Origin: Lepeophtheirus salmonis
Lineage: Eukaryota > Arthropoda > Copepoda > Siphonostomatoida > Caligidae
Reading direction: 5' to 3'
Assembly (NCBI RefSeq): GCF_016086655.4
Contig: NC_092584.1
Location: 10,715,907-10,779,906 of the forward strand
Length of the DNA: 64,000 nucleotides
Below, piece after piece: positions 49,272 through 60,904 of this stretch; the stretch's first letter is position 1, and every line of letters begins with the position of its first letter. The notes under the pieces were generated by a model. That model did not search any database, had not been told where the DNA came from, and was given only the letters and a program-made list of their open reading frames with translations. The position numbers were made by a program, and so were the translations under genes.

Positions 49272-49807
49272 TAGTGATGGACGATTTAAAAAAATTACAA
49301 TACATTTGTGTAAAATTTTCCGATTCTATTGCAATTACAGTAAAATTTCCCTTTGCTGATTCTTTAATATTTTATTTTTAGTTAAAAAAAATACAAGTTA
49401 TTCACTATTCACAAATAATTAAGTTATTTGCAAAAAAACATTCAAAAATGTATTTGTACTCTAAAAAATTTTTTAAAATCTACAATTCACAAAATATTAA
49501 ATTTTTGGATAATAATTTCAAAAATCCGTTGCTATTCACACAAAATTAAATTTGTTTAAAAAAATTAATCAATGCATAGTTCTTCAAAAGAATTTTTTTT
49601 TTTTTTTGTAAAAAAAATTGAAAAATTTAATAAAATTTAGTAAATGAAAAAATTCGTTATTTTTTTTTTCATATTTAATAAAAGTAACAAATAGTTAAAT
49701 ATCTTTAATAAATAAATTTATAAATCAGAATTGCAAATGAAACGTTATTTTCTAGATTCCAGAAATATACTTGATTCTTCGATTACCGATTAATCGTCCC
49801 ATCACTA
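49272..49807. mobile_element. Non-autonomous hAT-type element (MITE), 536 bp
   Basis: The left end reads TAGTGATGGACGATTTAA and the right end GATTAATCGTCCCATCACTA, so the terminal inverted repeat is TAGTGATGG(G)ACGATT(T)AA. This is the TAGTGATGGG-type end common in hAT elements. The flanking 8-mers TATTTCAT (49,264-49,271) and TATTTTAT (49,808-49,815) match at 7 of 8 positions, the 8-bp target duplication expected for hAT. The interior is A+T-rich, holds no coding sequence, and contains repeated TTCAC(A)CAAAAT.AAATTT words (about 49,480-49,560). Mobilisation would have needed a transposase in trans. Confidence 0.86.
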
Positions 49808-49815
49808 TATTTTAT

Positions 49816-51063
49816 GCATCACAGAATATTATCATAGTACAGGGACCAATAAGTTGTATAAAAAAGAAAATAAATTAAGTGAAGTTATGAAGACATAAAC
49901 TTTTTACGCAGTAATAAAAAATGGCCGAATCATTAAGGATACTATATGTAATATACATATTTATAATTGTGCAATAGGCCTATGACTTGGTGTTATTAAT
50001 ACAAAATTAGATATGTTTGCAAGTCCAAAAACAAAATATTTTATGTTTCATAATAAATTATGTATAATATAGTGTTGTATCTGCGCCAATATTTATTCAA
50101 CGGTCCCAGATAGGAAATACTGGTAAGGACATGAAGATATATAAGAGGGTTTGGATATGACATGAGATAAATTCAGAAATTTGATGACGTTAATTTTCAA
50201 TGTTAAATTAAATTTATGGAGTTACGTCATTTGCAAGTCAATTTGTTTATGGCGTAATGTCAAGGCAAGTACTAATTTGAAATTGTACCATTTTAAATGG
50301 TCATTATCCTGGTTCCACTATATCACCAAATTACCGGGGAACACAAATGACCAGATCACACAGCAACGTTTTTGGAAGATGTTTTATTTATTTAATTCAC
50401 ACTCAAAAAGTTCTTTGTCCCCGTGAAAAATAAATCTGTTTAATCAGGGCCATAAAATCTTCTATTAGTGAGCATCCTTTTTATAATACAGTTAGTAAAT
50501 GATAAATAAGAGACCGAAAGAATAAACAGCATTTAATAAGACAATAAAAAATTGAAGAAAAATAATATTCTGTTATTGTATTTTGCACTAGGAAATATCA
50601 AATAAAATGTTATAAATATTGTATTTATATAAGACATCCAAAAAAAAAGGAATTATTATTTTAAAATAATTTTTATAACATGAGCTTCAGCTTTCTGCAA
50701 GATTTAATTTGCCATTCTTACAATAAACATTAAATGTTTATTAAAGAAATGGTAGAAAAAATCATTACTTTATGTGTATTTTGGAAAAAAAATTTGTATG
50801 CACTAGTTTTAAATGAGGTTACGTGTATTAAATAAAATAATATCTACAATATAATCATTTTGTAGAACCTGTTGTACGCCACAACCCTTACATAGAAAAA
50901 AACGAAGAGAAGAGTCCTATGATTCAAAAGGACAAGTTAAAGAACGACTTTTAAGCAAATCAGTGAATAAAATTCACTAAAGTTCTATTAAAAATTGCGA
51001 AATTCATTAATAAATTATTAACAAAATAAAGAATTACATATACCTAGGGGTACATTAGAATCT
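49816..51063. other. A+T-rich stretch, no gene seen
   Basis: An 81-codon plus frame at 50,181-50,426 has no recognised domain but has a less biased composition (Trp-rich: LWSYVICKSICLW, WSLSWFHYITKLPG). I do not call it a gene. Confidence 0.35.
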
Positions 51064-51420
51064 AAAAACTTTTAATTTTAATCTTCAACAAGATATAATA
51101 TATTAATTAATTACGGAATTTCAAAAAGATATAATATTTTAATTAATAATAGAATTTTCAAAGAGATATAATATATTAAGAAATAATAAAATTTCAAAAG
51201 AATTAGTTATAGAAAAAATTGTGTGTCTGAACTGTCTTAATCGTTATTGTAGCCCCCCTGGCGACAATTATGGATGTCAGGGTGTGGAAGAATACCTGGC
51301 ACCTGCTCTATTACAGTGGTTGTTAGGGCGTTGGTGATTGGATGATGGAATCTGCAGCCATTCCTCTCAACATGTACCCAAAAGGTTTAGTCGAGTGGCT
51401 TGGTATCAATTGTAATAAGC
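51064..51420. repeat. Dispersed repeat T, copy 1, with inner 36-37 bp tandem
   Basis: Matches 52,659-52,936: CTTCAACAAGATATAA, ATTAATTAA, GAATTTCAAAA, TGTGTCTGA or TGAGTCTGAG, CTTAATC.TTA.TGTAGC. In this copy the A+T-rich part is tripled in tandem (51,091-51,126, 51,127-51,163 and 51,164-51,200); the other copy has a single unit. The minus-strand translations agree in part (ARGATITIKTVQTH against LRAATLMIKRAQTH), so the right half may be coding sequence of an unknown element. Confidence 0.7.
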
Positions 51421-52050
51421 TAGGATACTTTTTAAAATATTACCATCATTCTTTTTTGTTTTATATTGTACAGAAGAATTCTTAATTTATTTTAATTCCT
51501 TAATGGCCCGGCAACGCCAGGCAAAACTATTCCATTTCTAATAAAATAAAAGGAATTTCATTTTCTTTTTTAAATTTTCTCCCAGTTTTATAAAAAATGA
51601 AGCATAGTAAAATTATATTTAAAAAATTTAAAATTTGCCAGAAAATAACTGTTCCTTCTAGGGTTAAGAAATATACAATTCAAGGTCACAAGTTCCCTTA
51701 AATTAAGTTCTGAAGTTAAATATAATTAATTCGATTATATAACTATTGAACTACGTTAAAATTTGTATTTTCTCCTTCATCCCCTTGCCTCTTAATATTA
51801 ATTATTTATTAAAATTAGTCATGTAATATAGAAAATTAAATTTAATATTGAAACTTTTTTTCTAGGGTGTTACAAAGAAACTTTATCAAAAGGTTTTTTT
51901 TTTCGATGAGAATCAGCTATATTCAATGCAATTTACGCACTTTATACATAACGTTTTTTCTCTTTTATTTATTAGCATCACAATTAATTGCTTTAAATGA
52001 AGTAAAAAATCAAATATTGCCAAGCAAAACATTCACCAAACATACATTAC
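51421..52050. other. No gene seen
   Basis: The plus frame at 51,867-52,127 follows an acceptor-like TTTTTTTCTAG and has a signal-peptide-like run (LYITFFLFYLLASQLIA), but its end lies inside a local duplication and no other exon is visible. Confidence 0.3.
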
Positions 52051-52387
52051 CATATTTAATTAAAATGAAAACTATTTTTACTTTGCAATGTACACAGATA
52101 CTTTACTACCTATTTTTTTTTTTATGAAAAAAAAGTCTTCATCTTTATTTTGGAAGAGAAAACAATCAGTATAAAGTAATCACTAGAAACATTGAGGAGG
52201 CATATTTAATAAAAATGAAAACTAATTTTACTTTACAATGTACACAGATATATCCAGAGTTAAAAAAATATATCCTTTGAAGATCAAGCTCTTTTTTTTA
52301 CTTACTACCTAATTTTTTTTTTACGAAAAAGAAGTCCTCATCTTTATTTTGGAAGAGAAAACAATAAGTATAAAGTAACCACTAGTC
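52051..52387. repeat. Tandem duplication, about 150-187 bp, two units
   Basis: Unit one (52,051-52,200) and unit two (52,201-52,387) both run CATATTTAAT, AAAATGAAAACTA, CAATGTACACAGATA, CTACCTA.TTTTTTTTT, then CATCTTTATTTTGGAAGAG, AAAACAAT, TATAAAGTAA.CACTAG. Unit two has an insertion of about 45 bases after ACACAGATA. Identity outside the insertion is very high, implying a recent event. Confidence 0.9.
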
Positions 52388-52500
52388 TGTGAAAGAAGAA
52401 GAGTAACTCTGAGGATTTGTTTTGGAGTTATAAATTTAAGTTCTTGTCGGAGTAATATTGAATTCGATATCGATGTAACTCCGTATTACCGAGTTAACCA
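52382..52500. repeat. Dispersed repeat S, copy 3
   Basis: Aligns with 24,480-24,580. The right half ends in GAATTCGATATCGATGTAACT and CCGTATTACCGAGTTAACC. The left edge, CTAGT, coincides with the end of the preceding tandem duplication, so the two events may be linked. Confidence 0.55.
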
Positions 52501-52658
52501 TTAAAATGAGAACACTTATATTTTACAACTCAAATTGTAAGGGTTACAATCTTAATTTTGGTGCCTGTTTTTTAAATGCCAGAAATACACACGATTTTCA
52601 TCACTACATATCAAACTACTCAAGAATTTAAAAATACCAAGTAGTCCAATTAAAATAT

Positions 52659-52936
52659 GAGACTTTGAACTTTAAACTTCAACAAGATATAACTTATTAA
52701 TTAACTGTAGAATTTCAAAAAAATTAATACTACAAATAGATGTGAGTCTGAGCTCTCTTAATCATTAATGTAGCTGCCCTTAGGAGTAACAATGGTTTCT
52801 GTTGGCGACGGAATGCCCGGAATCCACTGCAGATGTAGTACTTGGTAATGGCATACCTGTGCTGGCTGACAGTAACTTTTAAGGGCATAGGTGTTTGGAT
52901 AAAGGACACTTCAGATTCATTAACTCTAGGAGCCAT
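52659..52936. repeat. Dispersed repeat T, copy 2
   Basis: Second copy of the 51,064-51,420 repeat. On the minus strand it keeps a 68-codon open frame starting ATG (MAPRVNESEVSFIQTPMPLK, then VTVSQHRYAITKYYICSGF), which has a balanced composition but no domain I recognise. The frame could be the start of a transposon protein, since the homologous part of copy 1 also translates similarly. Confidence 0.6.
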
Positions 52937-52939
52937 TTC

Positions 52940-55900
52940 CCAAAAATATCATTTTAAGTAAAGCAGAACACTTTTTTTTTTGTCTGATTACAAGCACAAA
53001 ATGTATAAAGGTTTTGCATTTTTGTGCGGTCCCTAAGTATTTGACACAAGTCCAAGTGTCCTTTTCTCAACTTGTACGTCAGCTCCGGGTTTGTTTGCTT
53101 TTTAACTAATTCTTATGCTTTAATATATCAAAATATTAATTAATTTCAAATACACAAACCTTCATTTATTATAGAATAAGTAATTGTTTAGATGTCAATG
53201 GACCACTTGGTATATCATTACTTGATACCATGTTTATTTCCTTCCTCTCAGGTCTGTTTGTAACCAATTTAATCATTTATCATGACAGGTAATCTACTTT
53301 TCTTCAAAAGATACTTTAAATTATCTGGTGATCAGTTCAGTTTCTTTTTTAGTACCATATTATTTGAATCTCTTCAAATTTCATTAAATTAAATCTTACT
53401 CATAAATAAACATGAACTCCCAAATAATAATAATGAACAGACATAATTATTGTATGTCCTCAAAAGCGGGAGTGGCTTTTTGCAGTTGGTTATCCTTATA
53501 ATAATAGAAGCTGTCATTATTATTTTTTTATTCTTGAGGATAAAATATATCAAAATCCATAATCATTAATCATATATAAGTAAGAAACCTCCATCTACGA
53601 ACTACGTATATATTATTTTAATAAGCTATAGAAACGTGTAAAGTTGCTTCGTGATGAAGTTTGAAATAAAGTATTCACTTTATATTTGTATATAAGTACA
53701 ATAATTCATTATGTTTCTTGTTGTTGATAAATAAAGCTGTGAAGAATCTTTAAAATGTCTTATAAAAAAAAATCCTGGATCGCTGATAATTGTGAAAAAA
53801 AATATGTAGGATTCTAAATTTTTGGTATTCCGTCATTGTAATTATATAACTATTATCCTGAAGATGTTCAAAGTAGAACAATACAGTGAAACCCAAGATT
53901 AAGAAATGAATTTGAAGATGTATACGAATCATATAATTAATTGAATTTTGTGGTACATTTATGTACAATATCACGCTGAAACCCCACTCGGAATCAATTT
54001 TTAAGTATAAAAGGGTATTTGTATTTTAAAAACTCCATGTCATAATTGAAGGTTTCTGGTGACAATCCTATAAATATGATGTACCCCTATCGCCTACATA
54101 CCTTATTTTTGAGTGGTTCTAGTGTAATATCTTGCCTAAGATTTTCCATGATAGTTACACTATCATAGAAGCAACAATATATTTTTCAAAGCTTTATTGG
54201 TTACTTGGATTGGATTTAAATTATTGGATACACATTATTTCAGACGAAAGTGAATCATTCTTCAAACATCTTTTGTTTTTTATATTGCATCACTGTTTCC
54301 ATACACGATATTAATATACTCTCTCACTGAATTGAAGTTTATGGCGTAGTAGTCAATTGTTTTAGATCACTTGAATAAATAAAATATTCACTTGATTGAT
54401 GATAGTGTTTCTATTTTAAAGAAATCAGGACAGAGCGTTGCTATTCTGTTCAGACTATGAGAAAAATAATGTAAAATAATCGGAAAATCTTGTTTAAGGT
54501 TTTCGGCTACTTATATTTAATTGGTAATGAAAACCTTCAGTCATCATCTCTGAAATCGGAGACAAAAATGGTGCTGATACTTTTTACAGCAACACTTGTA
54601 ATCATTGGATAACTTCCAAATAAATGGAAAAAAGACGATAAAAAAAATAACTGTTTTAATGACCAATGATCTCTGGAGTCGTGAATTGCTGTATTCTTTA
54701 GTTTCTTCTAATACAAAAATGCATCCTTACTCTTATATGTTTAATGGATTTTGGATATCACTTCTTTAGTTTGAGACTCCATTGACTTGGTGACGGATGA
54801 CGGAGAAGCGAAAGAGAATAACTTTTCCTGAGTAAAGTTCTATAAATTTAAGAAAATTTGAAGGATTATCGATATGGAGTCGAATATTGTAGGCGGTAAA
54901 CGATTTGGTTATATCAGTAGTAAAATTGGAATGTTCCGAATTGGAATTAGTTATATGACTTGTATACAGTCCAAATTCCTTTCATGAATTTGGTTTTAAC
55001 TGTGTTTTTCTACTTTGAACATCCTCTTGACTATAGTTCCATAATTACAAAGACGGCATGCAAAAATCTAGAATCCTCTTTGAAACTCCATATATTTGTA
55101 CAAAAATTATCAGCGATTTAATAACATTTAATCAATTTGTTAACCATTTAAAAGTTATTTTATTAATATTAAATAATTTTGAAATAAAATAATATTAATA
55201 GATTTTACATGTATTTTTACCTTAAACAAATGATAATTTCTTCAATAGAAAAATGATTAATATTGAGAATTACAATGGTACAACGAGAAGTGTTTTTGAA
55301 TAAACATAATTGAAAAATTTGTTTGAAAATGTATGTAATTGCTGCATTGTAAGGATTTTTTTAAATTTTTAATTGCGTGAAGAAAATTACAAACTATGAA
55401 ACTCGGGTAAATATGTAACAACAATATAAATTTAGCTAACGTGTTAATAATTTTGTTGGTCTCAACAATGATTTTGGAAATTATTTTTGGGGTACTTCAA
55501 TATATTGAATCCGATTCTTGGCAGTAACCATTTTTCAATTAAGAAGAACTAAATTATTATTATATCTAACCATTTTACGATATAGAAATAACCCTTGAGT
55601 TATTAATGCTATCGATGCAAATTATGTAATATGAACATTTTGATGACTTAGGATTCCATAGATAAACAGTTGTTTCTTGATTTATACTATCAACTCTTCC
55701 CATTAATTTTTTTAGAGCGTTACTATTATATGACAAAACCCAATGATATCATTTTATTGGACAAGACGTTCATCCTTCATAAACACAGAGTAAGATAATG
55801 TGTTCAAGTGTTTCTTATTTTTCATAATCGCCGGTCACCGGATCAAAATCTGTTTCATTTGATTTAAAAAAATCGGAAAAGTTTCAGCGAAATTGAAAAA

Positions 55901-56717
55901 TATTTGGAGGTAGGGCAACGGCCGTAAAGGTATGAAAATTGCAAATTTTCCCAAAAAAAAAAGTAACTTTTTCTTCAAGTATCATGAAAATGGGTAAAGA
56001 TACAAAAAAACTTTAACTTTTAAGTTTTAAATTTACTATAAGATGTATTATTGTTTTATTTGGGTAATTTTTTTTAAATCTGTTATATAAATAAAAAAAA
56101 AAGATCCATATTTTTACGTAATGCATGTTACATGCCTTTTTTTTTGTATATTTGTTCCTAAATAACATGCAAATTTTATGACATATTTTCATTTAGTATA
56201 ACTGTTTTATACAGACAGCTCTTTTTTGTTTATTAAAAAGAATACCATTGTAAGGTGATGTTTAGAGTGGTTTTTTATATAGATAATTAAAAAAAAAAAT
56301 GATACACTATTATGCATAATTATTATTAATTTAGCTTTGTGAGATATATATTTTATTAGTTGATAACTTTATGAAGATAAGATAATTTATATTATAAAGA
56401 TGATAGTTCCTACTTTACCAAGCATGTTTTTTAAATTTGCATATTAATAAATGGTTATCCTTTTTTCTAAGTAATATGGCTAATTTACAAAGGTATCCTA
56501 AATTTCAAAAATGGAGTTCATATACATCTTTTAATGCTCTTCAACAACTTGAAATAAGAATTGAAGCTACGATTCGTCAGTTGTTAACAAGTCACTATAT
56601 TCTTTAATAAGTGTTACTCCTTACTCTGCTTGGTCATTGACAACTTGAAAAGCATCAAATATTTCAAAAAAAAAATCTTATAATCATCGTTACTCGGGCA
56701 CTGTTTTGGATCAACTT
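52940..56717. other. A+T-rich stretch, no gene seen
   Basis: Short frames at 53,750-53,974 (minus) and 54,132-54,314 (plus) show no domain. A degenerate palindrome of ATTAATATTA...TAATATTAAT type lies near 55,162-55,200. Confidence 0.4.
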
Positions 56718-57097
56718 TTAAAACTCTTCTGGACGACTCCGTTGAAGATGATCGTGCTCAAAACGAATAATTTCTTTTTGTATAGCCTCAGTATGACATG
56801 TTATTTTACTATTTACAGTTCCAGGTTCGTAATAAGTTTTGTCCATCATTTCCCCAATTTTTGGTATTTTTTTGAAGAGTAAAATCTTGATAGAAGTTTT
56901 ATCTACCAAATAGATTGGACATTTTACCCTCCGAATGGATTACCAGAGAAATATTATTTGGAAAAATTTAATATTTTTTATCTACATTCAGTTCTCTTAC
57001 TACGAATAGTACTACAGTTAAGAGCAAACTCATTAATGTTTCCGCCCAAACTCATAACTGATTCTTCTAATATGAAAACAGCTTTTCGATTAGACAT
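56718..57097 (-). pseudogene. Possible N-terminal part of the GERFHQD-type family
   Basis: From an ATG at 57,097 the minus strand reads MSNRKAVFILEESVMSLGGN, INEFALNCSTIRSKRTECR and a stop, then in a shifted frame NISLVIHSEGKMSNLFGR, and then an open frame LVDKTSIKILLFKKIPKIG, MMDKTYYEPG, ending at 56,718. The order resembles the N-terminal half of the same multicopy arthropod proteins: an ALG.~i.~..l..STI.R.R segment, then LtvHWDGK.l.~LtG, then vDrlPi...~.kLLgvPKi. Here the HWDGK core is HSEGK. The match is recalled rather than computed and is weaker than for the 35-kb fragment. If right, the window holds the N-terminal half of one copy and the C-terminal half of another. Confidence 0.42.
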
Positions 57098-57814
57098 TTA
57101 TGTGCGATCAAAGCTGATAAAGCTTCTGGCGTAATAAAAGATATTTTTCCTTTTTTTTAATTTAATTAAATATACCTTAAGAAGTCCTTCACCCTTCTGA
57201 ATATTTTCGTTGTATAAATATAATATAAGTAAGTTCCATGTATAGGGAGCAGAAGGAAGATATTTTAGTAACAGTGCTGAACTAGCCTTGATTTAAACTT
57301 GACTCTTACTCGAGTTAAATATACTTAGTTACGCCTAACTGAAAGCTCATTTTGTTATTTCTCAACAAATTAATACAAACAATTCAGTATTTAAAAATGA
57401 GTTATTTATTATTTTATAAATAAATAAATTATAATTGATAAGAATGTACATAACCACCAAAAAAATCGAGTAAAATGAAGGACCTCACATAGCAGATAAT
57501 ATATATATATTTTAAGTGTTTTATATCAGAGCTAAATTTATCGAATATACTCATATTTCACTTTTTTTAGAAAAAGTCATTTTTTATTGATTTTTGGTCA
57601 ACCTGGTGTTTACTATATATAAATAAATTTAACAAATTAAGCGTGTTAGGTTGCGTTGATTGTATTTTACAATAATATTCCTGGTGAAAAATTGAATCCC
57701 TTAAGAGTTTTTAACTAACTATTTAATTAATAACAGAGTGAATACTAATTAAGTATCTACAATACGCCCCTGTGCTATCAGTATTGGACATTGTGCCAAA
57801 TACTCTACATGATT
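57098..57814. other. No gene seen
   Basis: A+T-rich flank of the LINE. I found no endonuclease motif here, consistent with 5' truncation. Confidence 0.4.
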
Positions 57815-58194
57815 ATTAACAATGCGCTAGATATTGGCTGTCCAATTAAAAGAGCTTTAAAAGTTAAAGGAGTACCATGGTGGACTAAATGTCTTGCTAG
57901 ATTGAGACATAAGCTTAGCAAACTTGTATCTGATCGCCAAAAAGGAATATCGTGCAGCACTTAGTAAAGAGCAAAAAGACTCCTGGACGTATTTTAGTAG
58001 CAGTACAGAAGGCCCAAAAGACATTGCAAGCCTTATTCGAATTCAAAAACCAATCTCTGAATTAATTGGTTTACTTAGAACAAAACAAGGATATGCTCAA
58101 TCGCCAACCGAATCTCTTGAAATACTCATGGAGACCAATTTCCCAGGATGCAAAATCAATTAAATAAACGTAAACTCATTGCAATCCACCGCAT

Positions 58195-59330
58195 TTAATA
58201 TTGACTTTGTGGAATCAAATAGGTCCTTCGGGGCTTACAAGAGCTCAGGACCAGACGGACTAAAGCCAATGATCCTACATCAGGTATGAGATAACATAAT
58301 TCAATATACTTTGGAACTTTATAAAGCGATTCTCAGTACAGGCTACACACCCATTAACTTGAGAGAAATGAAGGATGTATTTTTGCAAAAACCGGGTAAA
58401 GATAACTACAACTTGGCAAAATCATTCAGACCAACTACTTTGTCTAACTTCTTTCTTAAAGGTCTTGACAAAATCGTTAAATGGAGAGTTGAAATACTAA
58501 TTCCAATGTTCTCCTCACAACATACCTATATGTTATGTTTATTAACAGAAACGGCTTTGTCACAGGTTACGGATATAATTGAGAAATCGATCTATCAAAA
58601 TCAATTTACACTCGTGGTCAGCTTTGATTGTACTAGTGCATTTGACTGTATTCAATTCAACTCAGCGAAATGTGCAATGAAAATATGGGAATAAAAGATA
58701 GTATCAGATCTTGGTACAGAGAACTCCTAAAAAGGTGAACATTGGCAGCTGAACTTAAGTTAGCATAAATCCAACACAGGGTAGTCCCCAAGGAGGTGTG
58801 CTTTCACCTATGATACGGAACATGATCATGGACACCCTACTTGAAAAATTGAATAATAACGCAGTCAAGGCTGTTGGCTATGCTGATGACATCCTTCTAC
58901 TAATGAGTGGAAAGCATCTGTGTACCCTCGTTAGTAAAATGCAGGAAGCGATCAATACTGTTCTAAAATGGGGAAGAAAATAAATGGTTTAACCTTTAAA
59001 CCGGACAAAACTAAATCAGTTGTTTTCTGAAAGGCATATAAACTGCGATCTAAGTACTTCCCACCACTAGAAATGGGTGGGAAACTCAAAAAATTTTCAT
59101 CACAAATAAAATACCTCGGTTTTATATTTGATCAAGGACTTACTTAGACGGAACACCTCAAAGAAAAAGTTGCTAAATGCGGTCGTCTGTGGAACATGGC
59201 CAAATCAGTCATTGGTCAATTGTGGTGTTTAACCACAGACAAAGTGTTATGGCTCTATGAAGATACTACCAATAATTTCCTACGGGAGCCTTATATGGTG
59301 TTATAGCGATTATAGCAAAAAAAAAGTGCC
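58195..59330 (+). pseudogene. LINE reverse transcriptase domain, frameshifted
   Basis: Motifs in order: YKSSGPDGLKPMIL (entry of the RT domain), YKAILSTGYTPINLREMKDV, QKPGKDNYNLAKSFRP (the KpgK.~~....yRPIsL block), GLDKIVKWRVE, SFDCTSAFDCI (motif A with the first catalytic Asp), then across a shift SPQGGVLSPM (motif B), GYADDILLLMSG (motif C, catalytic YADD intact), KWGRKINGLTFKPDKTKSVV and IKYLGFIFDQGLT. Frames change between 58,140 and 58,310, between 58,690 and 58,800, and near 58,980. All catalytic residues seen are conserved, so the inactivation is by frame damage rather than active-site change. Confidence 0.87.
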
Positions 59331-59639
59331 GTAAATTTTAAAATGACATTCAAAGAAAAGCACTTCTTACAATGACCCACACACTTCGGTCTACGCCGAC
59401 TGCGGGGATGAAATCAGTTATGGTAATAGTCCCTCTTGATCTTTATATAATAGGACAGGCAACAAAAGCAAGATGGAGAATGAGACACTTCTTACGGGAT
59501 ACCTGGGACGGCATTGGTAACCTTCCAAAACGTTGTGGACACCACTTCTCCTATGACAAAATACTCAACCAAGCCCACCTAAACAAAATCAGTTATTACA
59601 TTAAAGGAAAGCTAATTTGGATGGGTAACTCTAAGCTTG

Positions 59640-60030
59640 ATAATCCAGACACAATCATATACATAGACAGATCAAAGGATGAAGAAGGCAATACAGGTGC
59701 TGGATAGGGGAGATGTTGTATATCATCACTCGATGGTATCCTTGAATAAAGAAGCATCCGTCTTCCAAGCTGAGGGTTTTGCCATAACACAATCAGTAGA
59801 ATACCTTCTAAAACAAGAAAAAACATCAACGAAAGTTATGCTCCAAACTGACTCTCAATCAGTAGTCGTCATTCTGATTAATCCACTCACCACAAGTGAT
59901 GAAGTCGAAAAGTGTAAAGAACCCATCAACTTCGGAAAAAAAGATAAATAAATATCCATGCAATGATGCAGAGGTCACAATGACATGACAGGTAATGAAT
60001 TCACTGACAATCATTCAAAAAGTGGAACTG
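59640..60030 (+). pseudogene. LINE RNase H domain, frameshifted
   Basis: TIIYIDRSKDEEGNTGAG carries the first Asp in place of the usual YTDGS; the frame stops and shifts to one with KEASVFQAEGFAITQ (catalytic Glu of the QAE motif), VMLQTDSQSVVVIL (second Asp, sDSq) and TTSDEVEKC. A last piece after a stop, RGHNDMTGNEFTDNHSKSG, matches the closing GH....GNE.AD...k.G motif. Four catalytic acids and the His are thus all traceable although the frame is broken. Confidence 0.82.
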
Positions 60031-60665
60031 TGAGTGTGTTAGAGTACCTCCCAGTTATGTTAAGAAAACACTTGATGACTTCTTTTACAAAATGTGGCGT
60101 AGCCGTTTTAAAAACAATCAGAGCATGAATCACACACATTTGATGACAAAAGAGCCAAGATCATAACCAGTTAAACTTCGACGTGAATGCCTGAATCTAC
60201 TTGTTCAAGCCTAAACAGGACATGGACCATTCCTCGCTCATCTCAGTAAATGGTAGAACACAACTGCACTCTGTAATATCTGCAAGGAAGAGGCTCAGAG
60301 TGCAGATAATCTTATAAATAGATAAAGCTATGCAAAAAGATGGAGAAAATGGTAATATTCTTACAAATGTGTTAAAATGCAGAAAATCCTTTTAATATTT
60401 AAAATGTACGAAGGAATCTTATTTGCTGTAGTGATACAGACACCCTATTGTTAAGTTATGCTCTTCACTTTTATGTTTATTATTTTCTGTTTGTTTTATG
60501 TCAATTGTGAACAGTAAATAAAACTTTAATTAACTAATTAATTATTTCGAATATCAAGCATCTATAAACTCTTTTTAATCCCCTTACCTTACCTATAAAC
60601 AAAATTAAGTGAAATAATTTATTTTTCAAATGCTGAAATGTTTGTATCAATTTATTATTTTCTTT

Positions 60666-60840
60666 GATTTTCATCAATTTAGTTCTGTCATGTCAAAATA
60701 TGACACTGAATTATAGTTTTACCATATAACTTGATCAAAAAAGGAGGTGAAGTCCAAACCTGTCATAGTTAAACGTTTAAATGGTCATTTATGTGTACTA
60801 TCGCTTTTATCATAATGATCCATTTTGGGTTTCAGCCTGT
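60666..60840. repeat. Dispersed repeat R, copy 2
   Basis: Copy of the 47,842 repeat, ending in CATTTTGGGTTTCAGCCTG. It sits between the end of the LINE and repeat X. Its last part (CATTTTGGGTTTCAGC) is closer to copy 3 than to copy 1. The plus frame at 60,791-61,039 begins inside it and is unlikely to be a gene. Confidence 0.7.
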
Positions 60841-60904
60841 GGGCCTTCCAAGATCTTCATTTTGTTGGATAGGGTTATTTTTTAGAACAATATTACTCAT
60901 AAAA

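Larger units (their letters stand above)
57815..60540 (+). mobile_element. 5'-truncated LINE with reverse transcriptase and RNase H
   Basis: This is the best preserved element in the window, clearly richer in G+C than its flanks. Domains in order on the plus strand: a linker between endonuclease and RT (NNALDIGCPIKRALKVKG then PWWTKCLARLRHKL, AKKEYRAALSKEQKDSW, and METNFPGC, the family HFPG motif), reverse transcriptase (58,195-59,330), a connection region (59,372-59,640), RNase H (59,640-60,030) and a C-terminal GHGPFLAHLSKW ... CNICKEEAQSADNL block (C..C with the His of the motif replaced). RNase H after RT places it in the I/LOA/R1-related group rather than CR1, L2 or RTE. The endonuclease and ORF1 are absent. 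At least six frameshifts or stops break the frame. The 3' end is placed at the TTAATTAACTAATTAATTATT run near 60,527-60,547; no clear target duplication was found. Confidence 0.88.
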
